From NCBI RefSeq assembly GCF_015690345.1, contig NZ_JADPUN010000145.1, positions 1-64,000 on the forward strand: a stretch of DNA of 64,000 nt, written 5' to 3'. The stretch's first letter is position 1. Every line of letters begins with the position of its first letter. This document shows positions 44,009-53,224 of this stretch, piece after piece. The position numbers were made by a program, and so were the translations under genes. The notes under the pieces were generated by a model that saw only the letters and a program-made list of their open reading frames with translations, did not search any database and was not told the origin of the DNA. Source of the DNA: Plantactinospora alkalitolerans (GTDB lineage: Bacteria > Actinomycetota > Actinomycetes > Mycobacteriales > Micromonosporaceae).

Positions 44009-44677
44009 TCAGGGCCGGGCGGTGTCGTCGCCCGGGTCGCCGATGCCCCGACCCGCCGTCGCGGCCGGTGCGGTCAGGACGAGGAAGACACCGGACGGCC
44101 CGGGGCCGAGGCGGGTCGGCAGCCCCTCGGCGACCGTGAGGCCACAGCTTCGGACCAACCGCAGCAGTTCCCCGGCCTGGGCCGTGTCGTAGACCTGGAC
44201 CAGGATCCTGCCCCGGGCGGTGAGCATCCCGGGCAGTCGACGCAGCAGGGTCGCCGACTCGCTCTCGGACAGGTAGTAGATGACCTCCCGGAGCAGGATC
44301 GCGTCGAACCGGTCCGGGGTGTCGAAGGTACGGATGTCGGCGACCTCGAACGAGGTGTCCGGACGGCCGATCGCGCGGGCCTGGTCGATCGCCCGGCGGC
44401 TGATGTCGACCCCGTGGTAGCGCCGGTACCGCCCCGGGGCGAGCGGCAGATTGGCGCTGGTACCGCAGCCGAGGTCCAGGATCGTCGGGTCCGGGGCCCA
44501 CCGTGCGATGAGCGACAGCGGCATGCCGCCATCGGACATCCCGTCGAGAAAGCGCCAGAGGCCCAGCGCGTACTGGGCGTTCCACAGCGCCGCGTTCATT
44601 CTCCGGTTCGGCCGGACCAGCTTCCGCAGCGGCGCCATCGTCAGCCGGGCCACCACCCGGACCAGGGGATTCGTCAT
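44009..44677 (-). CDS. SAM-dependent methyltransferase (class I)
   Basis: This 222-residue protein has SAM motif I ILDLGCGTSANLPLAP, motif II GVDISRRAIDQARAIG and FDAILLREVIYYLSE. The first 70 residues are basic and hydrophobic (VVARLTMAPLRKLVRPNRRM), suggesting a membrane or lipid-linked substrate. Its ATG overlaps the flippase-like gene stop (TGATG). It may methylate a glycan or lipid carrier. Confidence 0.82.
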   Translation of the reverse strand: MTNPLVRVVARLTMAPLRKLVRPNRRMNAALWNAQYALGLWRFLDGMSDGGMPLSLIARWAPDPTILDLGCGTSANLPLAPGRYRRYHGVDISRRAIDQARAIGRPDTSFEVADIRTFDTPDRFDAILLREVIYYLSESESATLLRRLPGMLTARGRILVQVYDTAQAGELLRLVRSCGLTVAEGLPTRLGPGPSGVFLVLTAPAATAGRGIGDPGDDTARP

Positions 44678-45714
44678 CAGCTCACCGACCTTTCCGACTT
44701 CTCCGATCGCGTCGCCGCCGGTCTGTCCCGACCGTGCCGGCGCCGATGCAGGTACTGGGCCAGCAGCAGCCCGCCCGCACCGACCGCGACCTCGCTGAGC
44801 GCGCAGACCAGCCGGCTGGCCAGCACCACCGGGGTGGCGACCGACGCCGGCATCACGGTGACCAGGCCGACCATCAGGACGGCCTCCCGGACCCCGAGGC
44901 CGTCCGGGACGAGCATGACCAGCAGGCCGGCCACGGTGGCGGCCGCGAAGCCCGCGACGCAGACCAGATAGGACCGCAGCGGTGGAGCGCCGGCGGTGAC
45001 CGCGAGCAGCCAGAGGTGGTGCCCCGAGATCACCCAGGACAGCGACTGCGTGACGATGGCCCGGCGTACCCCGGCCCGGGACGCCGTGACCTGCGGGGGT
45101 CGGCGACGCAGTAGCCGGGCCAGCGCGTCCAGTCCTCGGTTGAGCAGCTCGGGCCGGACGAACAGTACGGCCAGCGGCAGTACGGCCAGCAGCAGCCAAC
45201 CGGTCGCCCCGGGCAGTACGCCGGGCCCGGCGGCGAGCGCGACGGTCATCCCGGTCAGCGCCACGACCGTCCAACTGAGGAGGAAGACGCCGGCCAGCCG
45301 GACCGGGCCGACGTCGATCTCCTTGCCCATCCGCAACAGCACCGGCAGCGCGACGAAACGGCCCGGCACGAACTTGGCGAGGAACCCGACGAAGAACAAC
45401 CGGGCGGCGGTCCACCGGTCCACCGCCGCACCCAGGTCGGCGAAGAGGGCCTGCCAGGAGACCAGCCCGAGCAGCAGCCCGACCGCGTTGACCAGCAGCG
45501 CGCCGATCAGGACCACGGTGACCTGCGCCGGATCCAGCCGTTGCGCCAGCGATCTGACCGGGGTCCAGTCCTGGCTCCGCAGGAACAGCACCAGCCCGGC
45601 CGCCAGCGCCAGCACGAAGACCACCGTCAGCGCCCGGTTCGCCAGCCGCCACCAGGTGTGTCCACCGGCTCCGGCCGTCCGCCGGCCCGCCTCGGCGGGC
45701 GCGAGGGTGCTCAT
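44677..45714 (-). CDS. UPF0104/AglD-type integral membrane protein
   Basis: This 345-residue polytopic protein resembles the lysylphosphatidylglycerol synthase membrane domain: FLAKFVPGRFVALPVLLRMGKE, a conserved Pro/Gly-rich loop, and LVPDGLGVREAVLMVGL near the C-terminus. There are about eight helices. Proteins of this type often accompany glycosyltransferases and are thought to flip or assist lipid-linked sugars. It overlaps neighbours on both sides (ATGA and TGATG). Confidence 0.78.
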   Translation of the reverse strand: MSTLAPAEAGRRTAGAGGHTWWRLANRALTVVFVLALAAGLVLFLRSQDWTPVRSLAQRLDPAQVTVVLIGALLVNAVGLLLGLVSWQALFADLGAAVDRWTAARLFFVGFLAKFVPGRFVALPVLLRMGKEIDVGPVRLAGVFLLSWTVVALTGMTVALAAGPGVLPGATGWLLLAVLPLAVLFVRPELLNRGLDALARLLRRRPPQVTASRAGVRRAIVTQSLSWVISGHHLWLLAVTAGAPPLRSYLVCVAGFAAATVAGLLVMLVPDGLGVREAVLMVGLVTVMPASVATPVVLASRLVCALSEVAVGAGGLLLAQYLHRRRHGRDRPAATRSEKSERSVS

Positions 45715-48143
45715 CGTCCCCCCTCGTTTTGCTCGGCGTCCCGGCGAGCTGTCCAGAGCCGGCTGGTTCGCCGGGCCATCGCCCGCGCCACCCCGAGCGT
45801 CAGGCCGGCGAACTCCGTGAGGTGGGTCAGGAAGCGGATCAGCGTCGCGTAGAGCAGGAACCCCGGTCCGCGCTGGCGGAGCGCGAACGTCAACAGCTCC
45901 CGGTCGGCGGCGAGGAATCCGGCCAGCAGGGCCAGCGGCACGGCCAGCAGCCAGGGCGAGGCGACGGCGAGAGGCAGGGTGGCCACCGCCGACGCGCTGG
46001 CGAGCATGCCGGCAAGGGAGCCGAGGTCGATGCGGTGTGGATCCCGCCGCTCCGGACCGGACGCCGACCCCGATCCGTCCGCCGGAAGCGGATCTCCTGC
46101 CGAGGTGGCGACCGCCGGGCGCGGTCCGGGCATCGCCGGTGGTGTCCACCGGGCCACCACCACCGCCCCGGCATAGGTCAGCGCCCGCCGGAAAAGCTCC
46201 GAGAGGTACGGCCAGAGCCGGTCCACGTCGTCGTGCCGGCCGATGACCCGGTCACTCGTCCGGATCTCGTACGACGCCGGCAGGCGGGTGCCGAACTCGA
46301 CGTCCTCGGCGTCGCGGAGCCGTTCGTCGAAGCCGCCGACGGCATCGAAGACGGGCCGGGGGACCGCGGTGAGCGCGAACATGGTGCTGGAGGTCACGCC
46401 GACGGCCCGGCGCCGCCAGTAGTGCTCGAACAGCGTCTTGTAGGACTCGACCGGCCCGTCCGCGAACAGCGGGTGCAGGTCGTAGATCCCCTGCACGACG
46501 CCGCAGCGCGGATGCTCCCGCAGCGCCCCGACCGCCGCGGCCAGCGCGTCCGGGGCCAGTGCGATGTCCGAGTCGACGAAGAACAGCACCTCGCCGGTTG
46601 CCCGGGCGGCCCCGGCGTTGCGGGCCGCCGAGACGCCCCGGTTGGCGGGGAAGGCGAGCAGGGTGCAGGGGAATCCGGCCGCGATCTGTCGGGACCGGTC
46701 CGTGCTGGCGTCGTCGACGACGATCACCTCGGCCGGCGGAAGAGTCTGCGCGTAGACCGCCGTCAGACAGGCCCGGAGCGTCTTCTCCTTGTTGTAGTTG
46801 GGGATCACCACCGACACCCGTACGGCGTCGGTTCGGGCGGGTGCGGGGGTGCCCCCGCCGTGCTCGACCCGGTCGGGCCGGTACGCCCCGTCCCGCTCCG
46901 CAGCGCCGTACGCCGGGGTGCCGGTCTGCCGGGCGGTCCGGGCCGCCTGGCGGAGCGGGACCGGGAGCCAGCCGAGCAGGACGAGCCCGGTCAGCACGTA
47001 CAGGTTGCTGTAGAGCAGTGCCCAGTCGTCGAAGTGGAGATCCTGGCCCCGCAGCCCCACGAGCACCCAGCCGGTGCCCGCCACGAAGGCGAGCCAGCCC
47101 AGGCCCACGGCGGCGAGCCCGACCCGGCTGCGGAGCCGCCAGGCCCGCTCGGCGAGCACGGCCAGGGCTGGCACCGCCCAGACCCAGTGGTGGTGCCACG
47201 AGATCGGGGAGACCAGCAGGCCGGTCGTCGCGCAGGCCAGCACCCCGAGCAGTTCCTCGCCGGCCCGCACACACCAGACCGCGACGGCGAGGCCGGCGGC
47301 GCCGACGAGCGCCACCAGCAGCCATCCGAGCCGCAGATCGCCGGAGTCGGTCAGCCGGGCCAGCGCGCCGGGCAGGGACTGGTTCAGGATCGTCCGGAGG
47401 TCGGCGGTGACCCGGGAGGTGTCCAGGATCGCGCCGGACCAGTACGCCGACGAGTCCTCCGGCCGCCAGCAGAACCCGACGGCGACGGTGCCGAGGAACC
47501 CGCCGACCGCCGTCGCCGCGGCCCGTACCCGGCCGGTGGCGAGCAGGAGCACCACGAAGACGAGCGGGGTGAGCTTGATTCCGGCGGCGACCCCCACCCC
47601 GAGGCCGTACCACCAGCGGTGCTGATCGCCGGTCAGGTCGACCAGCACGATCAGCATCAGGAACAGGCCGACCTGGCCGACCTGCAGGTGACCCGACACC
47701 GCGAACATCGGCAGCGCGGCGACCGTGCCGACCAGCGTCAGTGTTCCGAGACGCGGGTCCGGCACCCCGGTCGAGCGCAGCGCCAGCCGGAGCACCGCCG
47801 CCAGCGCGAGCATCGAGCCGAGTGTCCAGATCCCGATCGCGACCTGCGGGCCGACGGCCGCGAAGGGCTGGAACAGCAGCGCCGCGAACGGCGGGTAGGT
47901 GAAGCCCAGTTCGATCCCGTCCGCGCCGCGCACGGCCACCTGGTAGAGACCGCCGTCGCCGGCTTCGGCGGCGGACCCGCCGGCCCGGTAGACGGCGAGA
48001 TCGCCCCAGTACCGGCCGGTGACCCGGTGCACCGCGACGGCCCCGACGGCGACCAGCGTCGCGAGCAGTGCCACGGCGGCACCCCCGGAAGCCGCACCGA
48101 TCCGGGGCCGGAGCGGCACGTTCGTAGCGGTAGCGGGCGCCAT
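45711..48143 (-). CDS. Fused GT87-like membrane mannosyltransferase and GT2 glycosyltransferase
   Basis: This 810-residue fusion has two parts. Residues 1 to about 400 form a GT87/DUF2029-type polytopic domain (YWGDLAVYRAGG, ELGFTYPPFAALLFQPFA, AAGIKLTPLVFVVLLL, SPISWHHHWVWAVPAL), the polyprenyl-phosphomannose-dependent alpha-mannosyltransferase fold. Residues of about 440-810 form a GT2 domain (VSVVIPNYNKEKTLRACLTA, VIVVDDASTDRS, FFVDSDIALAPDA, RDAEDVEFGTRL) with terminal helices. These are separate genes in most organisms I know. The ATG follows a GGAGGGAG site. The fusion may couple cytoplasmic donor charging to external transfer. Confidence 0.85.
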   Translation of the reverse strand: MAPATATNVPLRPRIGAASGGAAVALLATLVAVGAVAVHRVTGRYWGDLAVYRAGGSAAEAGDGGLYQVAVRGADGIELGFTYPPFAALLFQPFAAVGPQVAIGIWTLGSMLALAAVLRLALRSTGVPDPRLGTLTLVGTVAALPMFAVSGHLQVGQVGLFLMLIVLVDLTGDQHRWWYGLGVGVAAGIKLTPLVFVVLLLATGRVRAAATAVGGFLGTVAVGFCWRPEDSSAYWSGAILDTSRVTADLRTILNQSLPGALARLTDSGDLRLGWLLVALVGAAGLAVAVWCVRAGEELLGVLACATTGLLVSPISWHHHWVWAVPALAVLAERAWRLRSRVGLAAVGLGWLAFVAGTGWVLVGLRGQDLHFDDWALLYSNLYVLTGLVLLGWLPVPLRQAARTARQTGTPAYGAAERDGAYRPDRVEHGGGTPAPARTDAVRVSVVIPNYNKEKTLRACLTAVYAQTLPPAEVIVVDDASTDRSRQIAAGFPCTLLAFPANRGVSAARNAGAARATGEVLFFVDSDIALAPDALAAAVGALREHPRCGVVQGIYDLHPLFADGPVESYKTLFEHYWRRRAVGVTSSTMFALTAVPRPVFDAVGGFDERLRDAEDVEFGTRLPASYEIRTSDRVIGRHDDVDRLWPYLSELFRRALTYAGAVVVARWTPPAMPGPRPAVATSAGDPLPADGSGSASGPERRDPHRIDLGSLAGMLASASAVATLPLAVASPWLLAVPLALLAGFLAADRELLTFALRQRGPGFLLYATLIRFLTHLTEFAGLTLGVARAMARRTSRLWTARRDAEQNEGGR

Positions 48144-48404
48144 CACCGATCTCCCTCCGTGGCCGGCGGGCACACGCTAACAATCGACCTACCGCGATTT
48201 CTGGAACGTGTCTGGATTACCCAGCGTCCAGAGCGGGTGGCGTTGTCCCGTACCGGAAATCGGCGATCCGGCCATCCGCGGGGTGCACCGGCGGTGGGGC
48301 CGCGGACCTGCCGGCCCGAATCCGCTGGGCGCCCGGTGCTCCGATCGGGAACGGTCGGCGTCCGTCACTGTCGATCGGCGACGACGCAGACACGGAAGGT
48401 AGTC
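48144..48404. other. Divergent intergenic region
   Basis: About 260 bp between the divergent fused glycosyltransferase and a small membrane protein gene. It must hold promoters for both; no convincing -35/-10 pair was identified. Confidence 0.35.
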
Positions 48405-48938
48405 ATGAACAATCCGACCGTACGACGAACCGGCGGGCCGGCGCGGGAAATCATTGACGCCAGCAAACCGACCGATCCTCCTCCCTCCATGGTGGAAACG
48501 ATGACGAAGCAGTGGGAAGGCTCGGAACCGCCCCGGGTGATCGCGGTGGCCCGGTTCCTCGGAGTGCTCAGCGCGATCGGCGTGTTCGTCATCTATCTCG
48601 CCGGGCTCGCGGTCTCCTACCGGGCCGCGGGCGGCCTCGACGTGGAGGTTTCCGACTCGCCAGCCTGGCTCTATCCCGTCGTGGTGGTCGGTCTGGTGAT
48701 CGTCGGCAGCCTCGGGTTGGTCGCGGCCACCATCGATCCGCAGCGGACGTCCCGGGTCTACCCCTGGCTGCTGGTCGGCATCGGTACCGTCACCCAGATC
48801 CTCTTCGGGTTGGTGCTGACCGACCAGTCGCTCGACCCCCGGAACATCGCGGTGATCGTGCTGCCGCCGTTCACCGCCGCGCTCTCCATCGCCGAGTTCG
48901 CCCGCGAGCTGCGCAACCTGCTCCGCCCGCAGTCCTGA
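48405..48938 (+). CDS. Small integral membrane protein of unknown function
   Basis: This 177-residue protein has a GGAAGGT ribosome site and a polar N-terminus of about 45 residues. Three or four membrane helices follow (VIAVARFLGVLSAIGVFVIY, PVVVVGLVIVGSLGLVAATI, WLLVGIGTVTQILFGLVL, IAVIVLPPFTAALSIAEFA). No family is recognised. It converges on the helicase gene with only 17 bp between them. Confidence 0.65.
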   Translation: MNNPTVRRTGGPAREIIDASKPTDPPPSMVETMTKQWEGSEPPRVIAVARFLGVLSAIGVFVIYLAGLAVSYRAAGGLDVEVSDSPAWLYPVVVVGLVIVGSLGLVAATIDPQRTSRVYPWLLVGIGTVTQILFGLVLTDQSLDPRNIAVIVLPPFTAALSIAEFARELRNLLRPQS

Positions 48939-48955
48939 TCAGCGGATGCGACAGG

Positions 48956-50698
48956 TCACTCCCGGCCGACCTCCCGATCCCGGCGTACCGTCGTCTTGCG
49001 GCCCTTGATGGTGCTCTGCCGCAGCCGGGCGATCACCTCGTCCGCGGCGGACCGTGGCACCTCGACCAGCGAGAACCGGTCGGCGATCTCGATCGACCCG
49101 ATCTCCCGGCCGCTGACCCGGGTCTCGCCGGTGATCGCACCGACCAGGTCCTGCGGGCGGATTCCGGCCCGGCGTCCGACGCCGATGAACAGGCACGCCA
49201 TGTCGGCCGACCGGGACCGACCGGCACCGGTACGCCGGTCGTCCCGACCGCCGTCCCGACCGCCGTCGCGGCGGGGACGGCTGTCCCGGTCGCCCCGGAA
49301 CGCCACCTGCGGGATGTCCTCCTCGTCGACCGCGCCGCCCGTCGACTCGTGCGCCAGCCGCACCGCGGCGAGGGCCACCTCCATCACGTCGAACTCGTCG
49401 GTGAGGGTCTCCACGATCACCCGGAACGGATCCAGGTCGTCCTCGAGCAGGCTCTCGTGCAGCGCGGCCCGGGTCATCTCCAGGCGCCGGGTCCGCAGGT
49501 CGGCCACGGTCGGAATCTTGTCGATCGAGATCCGTTGCCCGGTGGTCCGCTCGATGGTCTTGAGCATCCGGTGTTCCCGGGGTTCCGCCAGGGTGATCGC
49601 GATCCCCTGCCGGCCGGCCCGGCCGACCCGGCCGATCCGGTGCACGTACGACTCCGGCGCGGACGGCACGTCGTAGTTGACCACGTGGGTGAGCTGCTCG
49701 ATGTCCAGCCCCCGGGCGGCCACGTCGGTCGCCACCAGCAGGTCTGCGGTGCCCGCCCGGAGCCGGCCCATCACCCGGTCGCGCTGCTCCTGGGTCATCC
49801 CGCCGTGCAGTGCCTCGGCCCGGTATCCCCGACCGTTCATGGTCTCGGTGAGCCGGTCGACCTCCTCCCGGCTGCGGCAGAAGACGATGGCCGCGGTCGG
49901 CGCCTCGACGTCGAGGATCCGGCCGAGCGCCGCCGGCTTGTGCGATCGCGCGACGACGTACGCGGTCTGCCGGACCAGTGGCGCCGTGCCGGAGGGGGCC
50001 GGCTGGCGGCCGATCTCGATCCGGGCCGGATCGCGCAGGTGCTGTCGGGCCATCCCGTCGATCCGGCTCGGCATCGTCGCGGAGAACAGCACCGTCTGCC
50101 GCTGCTCGGGCACGTGTTGCAGGATCGCCTCGATGTCCTCGGCGAAACCCATGTCCAGCATCTCGTCCGCCTCGTCCAGCACCACCGTGACGAGGCTGCC
50201 CAGCCGCAACGTGTCCCGGGAGATGTGGTCCAGTGCCCGCCCCGGGGTGGCCACCACGACGTCGACTCCGCCGTCCAGCACCCGCAACTGCCGGGCGATC
50301 GGCTGTCCGCCGTAGATCGGCAGCACCCGTACGCCGAGGTCCCGACCGTACCGGTGGATCGCCTCGGAGACCTGGACGGCCAGTTCGCGGGTCGGTACCA
50401 GGATCAGCGCCGTCGGCTCCCCGGAGCGGCGGTCGGCCGGCATCCGCTGCAGTAGTGGTAGCGCGAAAGCGGCGGTCTTTCCGGTTCCGGTGGCCGCCTG
50501 TCCGAGCAGGTCACGCCCGGCCAGCAGCGGTGGGATCGCCTCCCGCTGGATCGCGGTCGGCTCCTCGTAGCCCAGCGTGCTCAGCGCGTCGAGGAGTTCG
50601 GCCCGCAGCCCAAGATCGGCGAAGGTGGCGGAGTCGTCGTCGGTGCCGTCGGGGCTCGTGGTGACCACCGGATCCGGTGGTGCGCTTTCGGAACTCAT
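48956..50698 (-). CDS. deaD: DEAD-box RNA helicase with DbpA-type RNA-binding domain
   Basis: This 580-residue helicase has Q motif PTAIQREAIPPLL, motif I AATGTGKTAAF, Ia PTRELAVQ, II LDEADEMLDMGF (DEAD), III FSATMP, V ATDVAARGLD and VI HRIGRVGRAGR. The C-terminus has an Arg/Gly-rich linker (RDGGRDGGRDDRRTG) and a DbpA-like RNA-binding module (CLFIGVGRRAGIRPQDLVGAI). It probably acts in ribosome assembly or cold-stress RNA unwinding; the DeaD/CsdA type is the best match. Confidence 0.92.
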   Translation of the reverse strand: MSSESAPPDPVVTTSPDGTDDDSATFADLGLRAELLDALSTLGYEEPTAIQREAIPPLLAGRDLLGQAATGTGKTAAFALPLLQRMPADRRSGEPTALILVPTRELAVQVSEAIHRYGRDLGVRVLPIYGGQPIARQLRVLDGGVDVVVATPGRALDHISRDTLRLGSLVTVVLDEADEMLDMGFAEDIEAILQHVPEQRQTVLFSATMPSRIDGMARQHLRDPARIEIGRQPAPSGTAPLVRQTAYVVARSHKPAALGRILDVEAPTAAIVFCRSREEVDRLTETMNGRGYRAEALHGGMTQEQRDRVMGRLRAGTADLLVATDVAARGLDIEQLTHVVNYDVPSAPESYVHRIGRVGRAGRQGIAITLAEPREHRMLKTIERTTGQRISIDKIPTVADLRTRRLEMTRAALHESLLEDDLDPFRVIVETLTDEFDVMEVALAAVRLAHESTGGAVDEEDIPQVAFRGDRDSRPRRDGGRDGGRDDRRTGAGRSRSADMACLFIGVGRRAGIRPQDLVGAITGETRVSGREIGSIEIADRFSLVEVPRSAADEVIARLRQSTIKGRKTTVRRDREVGRE

Positions 50699-50976
50699 AC
50701 CGTCAGCCTTCCACCACGCCGGAGTGCGTGGCTCGGCGACCGGCCATCCGGGCCGCCCGGGGGGTGGTCCGGGCCCGGCGCCGGCTCGTCCGGCCCGGTC
50801 AAACGGCTGATGTGATCGGTGGATCGGCGCTGGTCGAGCGTTCCGCGCCCGGCCGGGATCCGAGTCCTCGGAGGGGCGGAACCTGTAACTTCACCGTAAC
50901 TTCACCGCCCCTCAACGGGCATTCAGCCCGTCCCTGCACTATGCTGCCGGCAGAACCAAGTCGTCCGTAGTCGTGG

Positions 50977-50992
50977 AATACAACACCGTATT
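50977..50992. promoter_or_regulatory. Candidate TetR operator
   Basis: AATAC and GTATT are inverted around AACACC, 17 bp before the TetR-family start, in the only AT-rich spot of the intergenic region. It fits an autoregulatory operator for the TetR/MFS pair. Confidence 0.45.
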
Positions 50993-51009
50993 GGTCAGGT
51001 GGCTGGTGG

Positions 51010-51768
51010 ATGAGTGATCGCCGTAAGGATCAGAGTGACAGGTCCGGGACCGAGTCGGGCGGATCCGCCCGGGCACTGGGAACACGGGACCGGCTGCTTC
51101 GCGCGGCGATGGATCTCTTCGCCGAGCAGGGCTACCGGAAGACCACCATCGGGGAGATCGAGGCGCGGGCCGGCCTGGCACCGCGATCCGGGGCGCTCTA
51201 CCAGTACTTCGCCAGCAAGGAGGAGGTGCTCCGGGCCGGCATCGAGCGGCACATCGAACAGTTGAGCGTGCTCACCTCCGCGCTCGACCTGCTGCCGCTG
51301 GCCGACCTCCGGTCCGAGATCATCCTGCTCGGGCGGTGGAACCTCCAGGACCTGAACCGCCGGGAACCGCTGTACCGGCTGGTCCGGCAGGAGGGCGAGG
51401 TCGTTCCCGGGCTCCTCGACCAGCTACGGGAGGCCGTACACGACAGCCCGCACCGGCGGATCGCGGAGTGGATCAGCCGCAGCGCCGAGGCCGCCGGCAC
51501 CGCGCACGTGGACGCCGAAGCACTGGCCCTCATCGTCGCCGGCTCGATGGGCCACTACCGCACGCTTGAGTCGATCTACGGACGTAAGCCGCTCGACATC
51601 GACGACGAACGGTTCCTTGCCACCTGGGTCGAGGTGTGCATCGCCATCGCCCAGCACTTCGGCCTCGACGCCGCCCGGGACAGCACGTACGGCCGCGACG
51701 GTTTCGCTCGTCCCGACCGACCCAGGAGCGCCAGGAAAGAGGACTCCGCGCATGCCAGAGACACCTGA
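51010..51768 (+). CDS. TetR-family transcriptional regulator
   Basis: This 252-residue repressor has an N-terminal helix-turn-helix (RDRLLRAAMDLFAEQGYRKTTIGEIEARAGLAPRS split over about 20-55, followed by LYQYFASKEEVL) and a helical ligand domain. It overlaps the MFS exporter gene by 17 nt, so it probably controls that pump and responds to its substrate. Confidence 0.88.
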   Translation: MSDRRKDQSDRSGTESGGSARALGTRDRLLRAAMDLFAEQGYRKTTIGEIEARAGLAPRSGALYQYFASKEEVLRAGIERHIEQLSVLTSALDLLPLADLRSEIILLGRWNLQDLNRREPLYRLVRQEGEVVPGLLDQLREAVHDSPHRRIAEWISRSAEAAGTAHVDAEALALIVAGSMGHYRTLESIYGRKPLDIDDERFLATWVEVCIAIAQHFGLDAARDSTYGRDGFARPDRPRSARKEDSAHARDT

Positions 51769-53191
51769 CGCCAGGGCCCGTGCCCGGCGGGTACTCGCCG
51801 TCTGTTCCCTCGCCGCCTTCATGGCCTTCCTGGACGTCACCATCGTCAACGTCGCCTTCCCGGATCTCCAGCGTTACTTCCCCACGGTGCGCGAGGACGA
51901 ACTGTCCTGGGTGCTCAACGGCTACAACGTGGTCTTCTCCGCGGCCCTGGTCCCGGCCGGTCGACTCGCCGACATGGTGGGCCGGCGGCGGCTGTTCCTG
52001 ATCGGGCTGCTCCTGTTCACGGTGGCGTCGGCGGGCTGCGCCGCGGCCCCGTCCGTCTGGTGGCTGATCGCGGCCCGCGTCGTGCAGGCGATCGGCGCGG
52101 CGGCGGTGATCCCGAGTTCGATCGCCCTGCTGCTCCACGAGTACCCGGCGGAGCGCCGGCTCGCCGCCACCTCCATGCTGGGCGCCTGCGCGGCCGCCGC
52201 CGCGGCCTTCGGGCCCACCGTCGGCGGCGTGCTGATCGAGGTGCTCGACTGGCGGCTGGTCTTCCTGGTCAACGTGCCGATCGGGGTGGCGACGATGATC
52301 TGGGGCGCGCGCGTACTGCGGGAGTCGGCGGACCAGCGACGGGGCAGGATGCCCGACCTGCTCGGTGCCGCCGCCCTCGCGCTGGGGCTCGGCGCGCTGG
52401 CGCTGACGATAACCAAGGGCAACGACTGGGGCTGGACCAGTGCCCGTACGCTCGGTCCCTTCGCCGGGTCGTTCGGCCTGATCGGCCTGGCGCTCTGGAG
52501 ATCCGCGCGACATCCCGCACCCGTGGTGGAACTCGGTCTGCTCCGGCTCCGTCCGGTCGCGGCCGGCAACGCCGCCCTGGTCCTGTTCTCCATCGGGATC
52601 TACGGCAAAATTCTGGTAGATGTGCTCTATCTCAGTAATGTGTGGCATCTTCGGCCGGTGTTGACGGGATTGGCACTCGCGCCGGGCCCGTTGATAACCG
52701 CCGCGTGTGCGCCGGTCGCCGGAATCTTGGCCGACCGATTCGGCGGAAAGCGGATCGCCGGTATCGGTGTGGTGGTGTACGGGCTTGGTTGCGTGTGGTT
52801 TGCCACGGTTCCTGGAGTTGAGCTCAATTATCTGACTGAATGGTTGCCAGGTTCGTTCCTTACTGGTATTGGAAACGCGATGGCTTTTCCCGTGTTGACC
52901 GGAGTTGCCGTCGCGTCGCTTCCGGTCTCCCGGTTCGCCACCGGCAGCGCGGTCAACGCCACGGCCCGACAGGTCGGTGCCGCCCTCGGGGTCGCGGTGG
53001 TGGTGGCCATCCTGGGCTCGCTCAGCGGACCCGAGAGCCGGGACGCCCTGCTACGCGGGTTCTGGTGCACGGGCGCGGCGTCCGGACTGGCCCTGTTCGC
53101 GGTGCTTGCCCTGCGCCGGTCCCCGGCCGTGCTGCCGGTCGGAGCGGGTCCACCGCTGTCCGCGTCCAGCGCGCAGGACCGGGTCGGCTGA
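51752..53191 (+). CDS. MFS drug exporter, DHA2/EmrB type
   Basis: This 479-residue 14-helix transporter begins SLAAFMAFLDVTIVNVAFPD (motif D1) and shows GRLADMVGRRRLFLIGLLLF (motif A) and VVQAIGAAAVIPSSIALLL (motif C region). It is a proton antiporter for hydrophobic drugs, placed under the overlapping TetR gene. Codons between about 52605 and 52910 often end in A or T, unlike the rest of the gene, as if this segment had been exchanged with foreign DNA. Confidence 0.9.
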   Translation: MPETPDARARARRVLAVCSLAAFMAFLDVTIVNVAFPDLQRYFPTVREDELSWVLNGYNVVFSAALVPAGRLADMVGRRRLFLIGLLLFTVASAGCAAAPSVWWLIAARVVQAIGAAAVIPSSIALLLHEYPAERRLAATSMLGACAAAAAAFGPTVGGVLIEVLDWRLVFLVNVPIGVATMIWGARVLRESADQRRGRMPDLLGAAALALGLGALALTITKGNDWGWTSARTLGPFAGSFGLIGLALWRSARHPAPVVELGLLRLRPVAAGNAALVLFSIGIYGKILVDVLYLSNVWHLRPVLTGLALAPGPLITAACAPVAGILADRFGGKRIAGIGVVVYGLGCVWFATVPGVELNYLTEWLPGSFLTGIGNAMAFPVLTGVAVASLPVSRFATGSAVNATARQVGAALGVAVVVAILGSLSGPESRDALLRGFWCTGAASGLALFAVLALRRSPAVLPVGAGPPLSASSAQDRVG

Positions 53192-53214
53192 GCCTGCGCC
53201 CGACCCGGTCCTGC
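53173..53214. terminator. Bidirectional terminator between MFS and NRAMP genes
   Basis: A perfect 15-bp GC-rich inverted repeat (53173-53187 and 53200-53214, 12-nt loop) spans the stop of the rightward MFS gene and ends 11 bp before the stop of the leftward NRAMP gene. The placement between convergent genes fits a shared terminator. Confidence 0.7.
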
Positions 53215-53224
53215 CGGGATCCAC

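Noticed and set aside
45729-48938. Very long plus-strand open frame (over 1000 codons) across the fused glycosyltransferase
   Set aside because: It is the antisense of a high-GC gene, with Gln/Arg/Gly-rich, non-protein-like composition. Only its last 178 codons (from ATG 48405) form a real gene.
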